Positions 7,448 through 15,121 are shown, numbered from the stretch's first letter. The stretch: 15,121 nt of DNA from Bacteroidales bacterium (GCA_028701945.1 JAQVPT010000053.1:1-15121); one strand, 5' to 3'. The notes: a model not told the origin generated them from the sequence alone. Numbers and translations: made by a program.

Positions 7448-10400
7448 ATGAAACAAACAACTAAATATTTAATATTATTGACACTTATTATATATGGGTT
7501 TACAAACTCTGTTTTATCGCAAGAGGAAAACAACCTTTTGCATGAAATGTTTTACTTCTCACACGACCAAAACATGTGGGGACCAGACTCATCATACAGC
7601 ATAGACATAGATCACTCTTTATTTGATGTTGAAATAGACGAATCGTGGGGATTTTCAGAAATATCAGAATTATTTGGACAACAATTTGGAGTTGGAGCAA
7701 ATATTGGAATTTATGCATTATTACGATCAGCATTCAAAGCACACGGTTTTAACACTGGTAGTTTTAGTCTTGATTATCCAATAGCTGTTACAATGGATTT
7801 CCCCGAAGATTTTATGTTTAATTATGGAGAACCAACAACAATACATTCTTCCTATGAAGTTACTGAAGGTTGGGATCTTACAACCAGTTTTCCTCCAGTA
7901 GGCGTTGTAACTCTTGACTTTGAATATGAGTTTAATCCATTTATGGATATTATAATATGTGTTTTTAGTTGCGATACAATTCATCTGATACCAACTAGTG
8001 TTAACGTTCCGCATACTCTTGATACAATTTTGCATTTAGATGGTGGAGAACCTCCTTATGCAGTGTATCCTTGTTATGACGAGAATGATGAGTTGGGTTT
8101 TTGCCATTCATATACCGACACAATTTTAGTTGACTTAACAGTTCCTTTGGGTTTCAATTTTGAAATTTTCGTTACTTTACCAAATGTAATTACAGAAGAT
8201 TATATTCAAGAAGGCACAAACTGTTTAATAGCACAAGGAGAAGATCCATATATGGACGTAAACCTTGATGTAATTGGATTTCTGTCTGTTATGGCAGGAT
8301 TCATCCCAGATCCAGAAGGACAGCAGATACAAGATGCTATTGATATTCTAAATGGCACAATCTCTTATCCGCTTAACACTCCGCTTGGAGATATAATTTT
8401 TCAAATAGAATACTCGCTTTTGAGCGTAGATTTTATTATCGCCAACACATTACATCAAGATATTTATTTCTGCCCAACAATATGGGCAACACTCGACTTC
8501 CCTGTGGAAATGCCTTTTAGCATAACCGATCCTACAAACGGTGATATTGAAGTTGACAGTGGTTTTAGCGACACAATTACATTTGCGGTTGGCAACGACT
8601 TAATAATACACTACCCTTGCCACGATTGGGATTCAATGTATGTAGGATGCCGATACAATATTCAACCGACAATACGCAATCACACTTGGGATAGTATCGC
8701 ATTTTCATTCGTTATTGAGGCTTTAAGTGCTGAAATTAGCATAGTATTACCATTTAAATCATCAATTGCACCAGCAATAATGCCTGAGTTTACTCTTCCG
8801 GGAGAAGAACCCATACCTCAAAAATCTCCTGTTATTGCATATTCAGGATATTATGACGACTCAGAGGCAAAAGACATAGGACCTATAGGAATAGGACCAT
8901 TATTTGACTGGACTGTAAGCCTTGGATACGTTCCGCTTACTTGGTTTGATGAGACGTGGGAATTGATGCATTTTGAAGAAGACATGATTTTTGATGGTAC
9001 CTATATAAAACCCAGAGCCAAATCAGAGATTAATTCTTTATTATACACAAACACTGGAGATTACTGCTATGGAGAAGCTTACGGTTACGTTTGTGCACAA
9101 GCTCTAAACGGTTTACCGCCTTATGATTTTGAATGGTCAACTGGACAAACTAATTTTGGTCTGATTACCAATACCGACAGCATTTACGCTATACCAGGTT
9201 ATTACGTTGTAACCGTAACGGATGCAAATAATTGTGAAACTTACGCCTCGATAGATGTAAATGTAAATCCTCCTCTTTTTCACTCAATTACCGCTGCCGA
9301 CATTGAATGTTACGGTTTCTTTACTGGTGCTATCCAAACCGAAATAACTGGTGGAACAGAGCCATATATATTTAACTGGTCAAATGGAAGTATTCACCAA
9401 AATCCAAATAACCTTGCCTCTGGATGGTATTTTGTAACAATTACCGATTTTAAAGAATGTGCTGTTTATGATTCAGTTTTTATTGGTCAACCTATTTCTC
9501 CGTTAACTATATTTGCCGAACCTACGAATATTTCTTGTTACGGAACAGATTATGGAGCTATCGACATCACGCTTTCAGGAGCTACGTCACCATATTCAAT
9601 TGAGTGGTCAAGCGGCCAAACATACCAAGATTTAAACAATCTTCCATCAGGAATTTATACTATTTCGGTTACTGACGCAAATGATTGCCAATGGACCCAA
9701 AATATTGAAATAGTAGAACCCGATACGCTTGTAGCAAACATAAATTCATCTAATATCCCATGCTTTGGAGCAAACAACGGAAGTTTAAATGTTCAAACAA
9801 CTGGAGGCACACCTCCTTACACATATCATTGGTTTCATGACCTTAACTACGAAGAACATATCATAACAAATATGCACCCCGGATATTATTTTGTGTCCGT
9901 TACCGACGCAAATGGATGTGCAGATACCGCCAGTGCAAGCATATCCCAACCTAATGAACTAATCCTTGATTTTAACATAAAAAATGTTAGCTGCAAAGGC
10001 GGACACGATGCTTATATTATTGTTACTGCTTCAGGAGGAGTTCCTAATTATGGTTTAGTATGGAGTAACGGGTATTATACAGATTCAATAGGAAATTTAC
10101 CAATAGGAACTTATACTATTACGGTAACTGATAGTAATGGGTGTAAAAGCATCGAACCAGTTAATATAACACAACCAGAACAACGTCTTAATTCTGATTT
10201 TACTCAAATTAATAATGTTAGTTGTTTCGGTTTTTCTGATGCTAGCTCAAATGTTACACCAAATGGCGGCACATCTCCCTATCGGGTATTTTGGGAAGAC
10301 AGTGTGGTTCAAGAAGATTTTTCCGGTTTAGGAATGCCTGCGAATATTTATTATAATATTACAGTTACCGATAATAATAATTGCATATATTTCGACAGTA

Positions 10401-11362
10401 TCAAATTCACACAACCTCCTTTGCTTACACTTGCAGGCTCGACCAATCCTGTCAATTGCGGTGTATCAGCAGGAAGTGGAAATGTAAATGCTCAAGGCGG
10501 CACTCCTCCATACACATATTTATGGTCAAATAACGAAACAACAATAACAGCGAACACACTATCGGCTGGCGAAGTTTTTGTAATTGTAACAGATAGCCAT
10601 TTGTGTTTTGATACTTTGTATCTAAATGTCGATAAAACAGGGAAAATTTATGGCACTTATGAAGTTATACAAGAAAACTTGTGCTTTAAAGACAGTATGG
10701 CTACTGCTATTGTATATTTGCCAGATGGAGTTGAGCCTAAAACCTATCTGTGGTCAAACGGTCAAATCGGAGATACCGCAGTTAATTTACACGCAGGAAG
10801 ATTTCCAGTATATGCATCAGACAAATATAATTGTACCGATACTATCAAAGTATTAATTACTCAACCTGACTCAATAAATCCTAATTCAATTATAACAGAA
10901 CCCTCGTGTAGTAACATTTATGACGGAGCAATCGAAGTCGCACCTAGTGGAGGAACTCCTAATTATGAATATTTGTGGGATAACGGTAAAAATACTGCTA
11001 AAATATCAGAAATAAGAGAAGGTGATTACATGCTAACAATTACAGACGTAAATAATTGTTCCTTCATTTATCTCATCAATTTGCCAGAGGCAGAATATTG
11101 CATAACGGTTTACAATACAATTACTCCAAATAATGACGGAGTAAATGACACATGGATTGTTGAAAATATTGATTTCTTTCCATTTAATGCAGTTTGGATA
11201 TTTAATCGAGTTGGTAATGAAGTTTTTCATGTCGAAAATTACCAAAACAATTGGAACGGAACATTTAAAGGAAAAGATTTACCAGAGGCAACATATTATT
11301 ATATAATCGATCTTGGTACAGGTAAAGATCCAATTAAAGGTCATTTAACAATAATTAGGTAA
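7448..11362 (+). CDS. SprB-repeat surface protein (probable adhesin) with type B T9SS sorting domain
   Basis: This 1304-aa protein begins with a signal peptide (about 1-24, ending VLSQ). Residues about 25-525 form a beta-rich head that I do not recognise; it contains two copies of a YPC-x-D-x7-C motif (C209/C219 and C391/C401). From about 530 to 1214 there are nine SprB repeats of 65-75 aa, each with a start like CxG, a central GG..PY.Y.WSNG and an end like Y.VTVTDANGC. Residues 1221-1304 are the gliding-motility-associated CHU_C (type B) sorting domain, with ITPNNDGVNDTW (1225-1236) and the terminal TIIR. In Flavobacterium, SprB is a mobile surface adhesin moved by the gliding machinery, but SprB repeats also occur in non-motile surface proteins, so motility is not proven. 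A PorP/SprF-type gene follows 2 bp downstream, the usual partner arrangement for type B cargo. This protein is much smaller than F. johnsoniae SprB. Confidence 0.9.
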   Translation: MKQTTKYLILLTLIIYGFTNSVLSQEENNLLHEMFYFSHDQNMWGPDSSYSIDIDHSLFDVEIDESWGFSEISELFGQQFGVGANIGIYALLRSAFKAHGFNTGSFSLDYPIAVTMDFPEDFMFNYGEPTTIHSSYEVTEGWDLTTSFPPVGVVTLDFEYEFNPFMDIIICVFSCDTIHLIPTSVNVPHTLDTILHLDGGEPPYAVYPCYDENDELGFCHSYTDTILVDLTVPLGFNFEIFVTLPNVITEDYIQEGTNCLIAQGEDPYMDVNLDVIGFLSVMAGFIPDPEGQQIQDAIDILNGTISYPLNTPLGDIIFQIEYSLLSVDFIIANTLHQDIYFCPTIWATLDFPVEMPFSITDPTNGDIEVDSGFSDTITFAVGNDLIIHYPCHDWDSMYVGCRYNIQPTIRNHTWDSIAFSFVIEALSAEISIVLPFKSSIAPAIMPEFTLPGEEPIPQKSPVIAYSGYYDDSEAKDIGPIGIGPLFDWTVSLGYVPLTWFDETWELMHFEEDMIFDGTYIKPRAKSEINSLLYTNTGDYCYGEAYGYVCAQALNGLPPYDFEWSTGQTNFGLITNTDSIYAIPGYYVVTVTDANNCETYASIDVNVNPPLFHSITAADIECYGFFTGAIQTEITGGTEPYIFNWSNGSIHQNPNNLASGWYFVTITDFKECAVYDSVFIGQPISPLTIFAEPTNISCYGTDYGAIDITLSGATSPYSIEWSSGQTYQDLNNLPSGIYTISVTDANDCQWTQNIEIVEPDTLVANINSSNIPCFGANNGSLNVQTTGGTPPYTYHWFHDLNYEEHIITNMHPGYYFVSVTDANGCADTASASISQPNELILDFNIKNVSCKGGHDAYIIVTASGGVPNYGLVWSNGYYTDSIGNLPIGTYTITVTDSNGCKSIEPVNITQPEQRLNSDFTQINNVSCFGFSDASSNVTPNGGTSPYRVFWEDSVVQEDFSGLGMPANIYYNITVTDNNNCIYFDSIKFTQPPLLTLAGSTNPVNCGVSAGSGNVNAQGGTPPYTYLWSNNETTITANTLSAGEVFVIVTDSHLCFDTLYLNVDKTGKIYGTYEVIQENLCFKDSMATAIVYLPDGVEPKTYLWSNGQIGDTAVNLHAGRFPVYASDKYNCTDTIKVLITQPDSINPNSIITEPSCSNIYDGAIEVAPSGGTPNYEYLWDNGKNTAKISEIREGDYMLTITDVNNCSFIYLINLPEAEYCITVYNTITPNNDGVNDTWIVENIDFFPFNAVWIFNRVGNEVFHVENYQNNWNGTFKGKDLPEATYYYIIDLGTGKDPIKGHLTIIR
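9035..11089 (+). repeat. Nine tandem SprB repeats (protein level)
   Basis: Approximate residue limits within the adhesin are 530-606, 615-685, 692-757, 765-836, 845-911, 920-991, 998-1062, 1072-1140 and 1150-1214. Each unit keeps an early Cys, a GG.PPY.Y.W core and a late Cys (TDANGC or similar). The repeats at about 998-1062 and 1072-1140 are the most degenerate: TDSHLC replaces TDANGC in the first, and the GG..PY core is altered in the second. The units differ clearly at DNA level, so they are not recent amplifications. Confidence 0.85.
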
Positions 11363-11364
11363 GT

Positions 11365-12312
11365 ATGAGTAAAAACAAATATTTACATATTATAACTGTA
11401 GTTTTGGTTTTGTATGGATTGTCAAATTATGATCTTAATGCACAACAATTGCCGCATTTTAGGAATCCATTTTTTAATTTATACGTTCAAAACCCAGCAA
11501 CAATAGCAGTGTCTGATGTCCCAGACATTATGCTTGAACATCGCTCACAATGGATTGGATTCTCCGGAAAACCACAAATATCAACACTAACGGGAAAACA
11601 TTTATTCAGAGACGATATGGGAGCTGGTGCGTATATAATGAGTGACAACTACGGACTAACGCAAAAACTTGACTTTAGTTTAAATTTCGCTTATATTCTA
11701 AAAACAGAACAATTCAATTTAAGCTTTGGCCTAGCGTGGACACTTACACAATATAAACTCAAAGGCACAGAAATAAGTATCTACGATCCTAACGATCAAA
11801 TAATCAATCAGAACATGGACGATAAGACATGGAAACCCGATGCAAATGCGGGATTGTTTATCTATAATAAAGATTTTTATGCTGGTTTTTCTATCCTCCA
11901 ATTATTCAAAACAAAATATACATTTTTTCAAAGCACTAACGACATTCCTGGATTGATAAGAGATCACCGACATTTTGTAATTTCAGGAGCATATAATATT
12001 GATAGTGAACAAGATATTCATAAATTTTCACCATTTGCAAATCTATATCTCGTCAGCTCAACACCTTTTAAATTTGACTTGGGTGTTAATTACACTTACA
12101 ACTCAGCATTACTAAGTTCATTATTCCTTAGTAAAAGTGATGCTTTAGTTTTTTCAGTAGGATACAAATACGACAGATTCTACCTATCGTATTCATTTGA
12201 TTTTGTATTAACAAGAATCAGAACTGTAAGCAGCGGTGCACACGAAATATGCGTTGGGATTTACCTCTCTCAAAAGCAATCTTCAACAAAAGATTCGAGC
12301 CCTATGTTCTAA
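11365..12312 (+). CDS. PorP/SprF-family type IX secretion outer-membrane protein (adhesin partner)
   Basis: This 315-aa protein has a signal peptide (1-26, ending LNA) followed by QQLPHF, the usual QQ.P start of mature PorP/SprF proteins. Family landmarks are a QNPA segment, HRSQWIGFSGKPQ, MGAGAYI, KPDANAGLFIYNKDFYAGFS and a beta-strand-rich C-terminal half, as expected for an outer-membrane barrel. In F. johnsoniae, SprF is needed for secretion of SprB, and type B cargo proteins are often encoded next to their own PorP/SprF homologue. The 2-bp gap to the adhesin gene suggests translational coupling and a dedicated role for that cargo. It is the most divergent of the three copies here. The family assignment is firm; the pairing is inferred from position. 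Confidence 0.9.
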   Translation: MSKNKYLHIITVVLVLYGLSNYDLNAQQLPHFRNPFFNLYVQNPATIAVSDVPDIMLEHRSQWIGFSGKPQISTLTGKHLFRDDMGAGAYIMSDNYGLTQKLDFSLNFAYILKTEQFNLSFGLAWTLTQYKLKGTEISIYDPNDQIINQNMDDKTWKPDANAGLFIYNKDFYAGFSILQLFKTKYTFFQSTNDIPGLIRDHRHFVISGAYNIDSEQDIHKFSPFANLYLVSSTPFKFDLGVNYTYNSALLSSLFLSKSDALVFSVGYKYDRFYLSYSFDFVLTRIRTVSSGAHEICVGIYLSQKQSSTKDSSPMF

Positions 12313-12620
12313 TCTAAATTATTCAAACTAAAGCATTGAGTAACAAAAAAGCAATTAAGTAAAACTATAATTCGCATTTTTTTTAATCACAAATACTCTC
12401 CTTATTAAATTAATTTGTATATTTGGGCTTTTATAGATTAACTAATTTAATAATGAAAATTTGAAAGATACGCCCCAAAATATTAAATCAAGTTTTCAAC
12501 ATAAGGGAGCGATATCGTGCATAAAAAATTAAATAGTAATCGGGTCTTAGTATATTTTACTGCGATTTGTGAACGTATTTGCTTATTGTTACATCAAGTA
12601 AAGCCAATAACTAATGAATT
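12313..12620. other. Intergenic region between first and second PorP/SprF genes; no gene seen
   Basis: The 308 bp contain no ORF with a plausible start and length. A weak A/T hairpin (12354-12364 with 12377-12387, ending in a run of eight T then AAT) could end the adhesin operon, and a perfect -7 element lies at 12418-12425. The remaining roughly 190 bp before the next start would be a long leader if that promoter is used. Confidence 0.5.
12418..12425 (+). promoter_or_regulatory. Candidate -7 element upstream of the second PorP/SprF gene
   Basis: TATATTTG is a full match to TAnnTTTG, but there is no TTTG box 19 bp upstream and the distance to the start codon at 12621 is about 195 bp. It would give an unusually long leader, so another unseen promoter may be used. 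Confidence 0.3.
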
Positions 12621-13592
12621 ATGACAGAGAACTGGAAATATAACAACTGTAAAATATTTTCATATAATAGAAAATTAGAAAAATTATTAGTTTCTATTTT
12701 TCTAATTTTCTTTGCTGTAAATATTTCTGCCCAACAAATCCCCTTATATAGCCAATATTTTGAAAATAATTATATTATTAATCCTGGCGTTGCTGGATCT
12801 GAAAAATTGTATTCGCCACTGCGTTTGAGCGTTCACAAACAATGGATTGGAATTGAGGAGACGCCTTCAACTCAATATGTCTCTTTGCATCATCGATTAC
12901 TAAATGACGTTATGGGAATTGGCGGTTTGATATTTCATGACAGTTTTGGACCTGTAAGAATGATTGGGATTCAGTCAAGCTATGCGTATCACCTTAAAGT
13001 TAATAACAAACTAAGAGTTTCATTTGGCATGAATGCTATTTTTATGCAATACATAATGCGAATAAGCCAAGATGATTTTTTCGACTATGAGCCAGTCATA
13101 ACAAGAGAAAGAACAAGCGTAACGGTTCCGGATGCAAGTTTTGGTGTCTATGCATATTCTAAAAATTATTGGGCAGGAATATCTGTCGCACACGTCCTAC
13201 AATCAAAACTAAAAATAACTGGAACATGGATGGACAATTCAAATAAAATGGTGCGACATTATTTTGCCATGGGAGGTTATAAATTCTCATTTCCCGGACA
13301 ATATCACCTCGAAATAGAACCGTCTGTTTTATTCAAATTTACCGAATCTACACCAATCCAAACAGATGTCAATCTAAAACTTTATATTAATAAAAGGTTT
13401 TATGCGGGATTGTCAGTCAGAAACGGCGACTCCTTTGTTACTATGTTCGGATTTAATTTTGACGATTATTTCTTTGGTATGGCGTATGATTTTACCTTTA
13501 GTGATCTTTCAACTCATACTGTGGGGTCACAAGAATTAGTTTTTGGATGGAATATTGGAATAAATACCGCTCAGGGTCAAGCTTTTTACTAA
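12621..13592 (+). CDS. PorP/SprF-family protein, second copy
   Basis: This 323-aa protein has an unusually long polar segment (about residues 1-21) before the hydrophobic signal core (22-33); cleavage is expected after NISA (37), before QQIPLYSQYF. No other ATG, GTG or TTG in frame lies between the annotated start and the hydrophobic core, so ATG 12621 is the only standard start. Family landmarks are NPGVAGS, HKQWIGIEETPSTQ, MGIGGLIFHDSFGP, VPDASFGVYAYSKNYWAGIS and MAYDFTFSDL. It is clearly more similar to the next gene than to the copy at 11365. No adjacent type B cargo gene is present, so it may serve the same adhesin or a cargo encoded elsewhere. A perfect 16-bp inverted repeat lies inside its signal-peptide codons. 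Confidence 0.9.
   Translation: MTENWKYNNCKIFSYNRKLEKLLVSIFLIFFAVNISAQQIPLYSQYFENNYIINPGVAGSEKLYSPLRLSVHKQWIGIEETPSTQYVSLHHRLLNDVMGIGGLIFHDSFGPVRMIGIQSSYAYHLKVNNKLRVSFGMNAIFMQYIMRISQDDFFDYEPVITRERTSVTVPDASFGVYAYSKNYWAGISVAHVLQSKLKITGTWMDNSNKMVRHYFAMGGYKFSFPGQYHLEIEPSVLFKFTESTPIQTDVNLKLYINKRFYAGLSVRNGDSFVTMFGFNFDDYFFGMAYDFTFSDLSTHTVGSQELVFGWNIGINTAQGQAFY
12669..12711 (+). repeat. Perfect 16-bp inverted repeat within signal-peptide codons
   Basis: The left arm at 12669-12684 (AGAAAATTAGAAAAAT) is the exact reverse complement of the right arm at 12696-12711, with an 11-base loop. It spans codons 17-31 of the second PorP/SprF gene, starting 48 bases after the start codon. The arms are AT-rich, so the RNA hairpin is long but not very stable per pair. 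Neither the copy at 11365 nor that at 13700 shows it. Confidence 0.75.
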
Positions 13593-13617
13593 AATACAAA
13601 ATAAAACAGATTAATAT

Positions 13618-13648
13618 TTTGTTTGTAATTAAAAATGCTTTAAATTTG
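13618..13648 (+). promoter_or_regulatory. Promoter of the third PorP/SprF gene (-33/-7)
   Basis: TTTG at 13618-13621 and TAAATTTG at 13641-13648 are full matches to the Bacteroidota -33 and -7 boxes, separated by exactly 19 bp. Transcription would start about 45 bp before the ATG at 13700. This is the clearest promoter in the window and suggests this gene is transcribed independently of the one before it. Confidence 0.6.
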
Positions 13649-13699
13649 TCAATAAGTGAGTTTTGTTATTAGTTAATGTAAATTATACAACTGCTTGAT

Positions 13700-14617
13700 A
13701 TGAAAAGATTTTTACTAATATTTACATTTTTGGTCTTCGCACTAACAAGTATATTGCAAGCACAACAGCTACCATTATACAGCCAGTATATGATGAATGA
13801 TTTTTTCATTAATCCAGCTATTGCTGGAAGCAAAGAATATTCGCCCATATTGCTAAGTATTCATAAGCAATGGACTGGGATTAACGATTCTCCTTCTACC
13901 CAAACATTAAGCGGGCATACAATGCTTGCAAATAACAATGTTGGGATTGGAGCAATTATTTATAATGACGGTTTTGGACCAGAAAGCCACATCGGGTTGC
14001 ACGCAATCTACTCTTATCATTTTCATATTGATAGACTAAACAAAATTTCTCTCGGATTATCAGCTATTGCTTTTCAATATAAAATGGACCAAAGATTTCT
14101 TAATCTAACCATTTATGATGACCCTGCAATTACATACATGATAGAAAAAACAATTGTTCCAGATGCTACATTTGGAGTTTATGCTTATGGTAAAAAATAC
14201 TATGTTGGGCTTACAGCTGCACATCTGTTTCAAGCAAAACTAAAAATTAACAGAAACATCGACGAAAACACAATGGTACGACACTATTTTGGTATGGGAG
14301 GTTACAAATTTACTTTCCCAAATTCACCACAACTAGAAATAGAACCATCTGTATTAGTAAAAATGACTGAAATTACTCCTCCTCAATTTGATATCAATCT
14401 TAAATTGTATTACGATAAAGATTATTGGTTCGGTATGTCAATTAGACCTGGAGATTCTTTTGTGGCAGCTATTGGATTTAAGCATAATCAATATTATTTC
14501 GGATATGCTTATGACTTTACATTCTCCGATTTATCTGCTTATACATTCGGTTCGCAAGAAATTATCTTTGGAATGAATATTGGCGAAAATAACAGAAGAA
14601 GTCGTAGCTTCTTCTAG
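13700..14617 (+). CDS. PorP/SprF-family protein, third copy
   Basis: This 305-aa protein has a standard signal peptide (1-21, ending LQA) followed by QQLPLYSQYM. It shares with the second copy NPAIAGS, HKQWTGINDSPSTQ, VGIGAIIYNDGFGP, VPDATFGVYAYGKKYYVGL, LEIEPSVLVKMTE and YDFTFSDL; by eye about half the residues agree along the whole length, which points to tandem duplication. Members of this family are outer-membrane beta-barrel proteins linked to T9SS cargo export, surface attachment or gliding. It sits 107 bp after the second copy behind its own strong promoter. The end (GENNRRSRSFF) is typical of short basic-aromatic tails in the family. Confidence 0.9.
   Translation: MKRFLLIFTFLVFALTSILQAQQLPLYSQYMMNDFFINPAIAGSKEYSPILLSIHKQWTGINDSPSTQTLSGHTMLANNNVGIGAIIYNDGFGPESHIGLHAIYSYHFHIDRLNKISLGLSAIAFQYKMDQRFLNLTIYDDPAITYMIEKTIVPDATFGVYAYGKKYYVGLTAAHLFQAKLKINRNIDENTMVRHYFGMGGYKFTFPNSPQLEIEPSVLVKMTEITPPQFDINLKLYYDKDYWFGMSIRPGDSFVAAIGFKHNQYYFGYAYDFTFSDLSAYTFGSQEIIFGMNIGENNRRSRSFF
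14594..14615 (+). terminator. Stem-loop at the end of the third PorP/SprF gene, possible terminator
   Basis: AGAAGAAG (14594-14601) and CTTCTTCT (14608-14615) form a perfect 8-bp stem with a 6-base loop overlapping the stop codon. No U-run follows, so intrinsic termination is doubtful; it could instead stabilise the 3' end or be a chance result of the codons used. Confidence 0.25.
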
Positions 14618-14804
14618 AATACCATAATTGAAATTTCTAAATAGTTTGATGTGTTTTCGCTAGTTCTATACTTATGAAACCATCTAAACTACAATAGCTT
14701 AATGCACAGGAAAACATACTATAATCGGTTTTTAAAAGTACATTGTAAATTGTAAATATATAGTTTTTTCTAACGTAATAACAGCAATCTTAAATATTTT
14801 AAAC

Positions 14805-15121
14805 ATGAAAACAATAATATTTTTGCTATTTGCAGTAATAGGATTTCAAACTTTATCGGCACAACCCAAGTATGACTCTATCGGGCAATTTGATCTTTGT
14901 AAAACCAATTGGGCAATGATAAAAATTGACAATAAACTAGGATTTATTAATAACAAAGGTAAAGAAATTGTAAAACCAGTTTATGATTCTATTGGACAAT
15001 TTGATGTGTGTAAAACCAATTGGGCAATGATTAAAATTGGCAATAAACTAGGATTCATTAATAACAAAGGTAAAGAAGTTGTAAAACCTGTTTATGATTC
15101 TATCGGGCAATTTGATGTGTG
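14805..15121 (+). CDS. Secreted WG-repeat protein, partial (3' end beyond window)
   Basis: ATG 14805 opens a frame running to the window end (105 codons plus 2 bases). The first 20 residues are a signal peptide (MKTIIFLLFAVIGFQTLSAQ). Then come 37-residue units beginning YDSIGQFD and containing NWAMIKI, NKLGFINNKGKE and VKPV, matching the WG/KWG beta repeat (GxIxxKGKxVxPxYDxI pattern). Two full units and the start of a third are visible. Such proteins are often extracellular or periplasmic and probably form beta-rich scaffolds; the role is not known. Total length and any sorting domain cannot be seen. No clear promoter was found in the preceding 187 bp. Confidence 0.8.
   Translation, partial: MKTIIFLLFAVIGFQTLSAQPKYDSIGQFDLCKTNWAMIKIDNKLGFINNKGKEIVKPVYDSIGQFDVCKTNWAMIKIGNKLGFINNKGKEVVKPVYDSIGQFDV
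14871..15121 (+). repeat. 111-bp tandem DNA repeat encoding WG units
   Basis: Units start at 14871, 14982 and 15093 with exact 111-bp spacing; the third is cut by the window end. Units 1 and 2 differ at 10 of 111 positions, about half of them silent. The third unit follows unit 2 at GATGTG but unit 1 at ATCGGG, a mosaic that suggests exchange between units. Confidence 0.9.

Noticed and set aside
9035..11089. Periodic repeats as a CRISPR array
   Set aside because: The periodicity is at protein level in a coding frame (SprB repeats), with no identical short direct repeats separated by unique spacers.
13596..13622. 8-bp inverted repeat ACAAAATA / TATTTTGT
   Set aside because: It is all A/T apart from one pair and overlaps the -33 box; likely a chance feature of AT-rich spacer.
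14642..14691. Inverted repeat TAGTTTGATG / CATCTAAACTA downstream of the third PorP/SprF gene
   Set aside because: It has a bulge, a loop near 30 bases and no T-run, so it is not a convincing terminator or riboswitch.
14761..14768. TAGTTTTT as a -7 box for the WG-repeat gene
   Set aside because: The key final G is missing and no -33 box is present at 19 bp, so the match is too weak to annotate.

Overview
The window looks like the genome of a Bacteroidota (Bacteroidetes) bacterium that uses the type IX secretion system (T9SS). The evidence is AT-rich DNA, several promoters resembling the phylum's TTTG-N19-TAnnTTTG pattern, no strong Shine-Dalgarno sites, both classes of T9SS C-terminal sorting domain (type A and gliding-motility/CHU_C type B), SprB repeats, and three PorP/SprF-family outer-membrane proteins. 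The sequence does not fix the genus.

Left part (1-2496, minus strand): a 5'-complete but edge-truncated mutS2 gene, preceded by a small class I SAM methyltransferase with an N-terminal four-cysteine motif. Each has its own near-perfect -7 element, and the two genes share an identical 15-bp promoter-proximal sequence.

Middle (2497-2894): about 400 bp without a gene. It separates the divergent transcription units and holds a stretch of distinct composition that I cannot identify.

Right part (2895-15121, plus strand): seven consecutive genes, all with signal peptides. They are (1) a 1304-aa secreted PGRP/amidase_2-type N-acetylmuramoyl-L-alanine amidase with two duplicated beta-rich modules and a type A T9SS tail; (2) a tight three-gene operon with 2-bp gaps, made of a 172-aa secreted protein of unknown function, a 1304-aa SprB-repeat surface protein with a type B (CHU_C) sorting domain, and a PorP/SprF-family protein likely to be its secretion or anchoring partner; (3) two further PorP/SprF paralogues, closely related to each other and apparently separately transcribed; and (4) the start of a WG-repeat lipoprotein-like or periplasmic protein with a near-identical 111-bp tandem repeat, cut by the window end.

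The likely joint theme of the right part is T9SS-dependent surface display: a probable adhesin, its PorP/SprF partner plus spare partners, and an exported murein hydrolase. The least explained pieces are the 172-aa first gene of the operon, the roughly 500-aa head of the adhesin with its duplicated two-cysteine motif, and a perfect 16-bp inverted repeat inside the signal-peptide codons of the second PorP/SprF gene. I found no CRISPR array, tRNA, rRNA, integrase or transposase.
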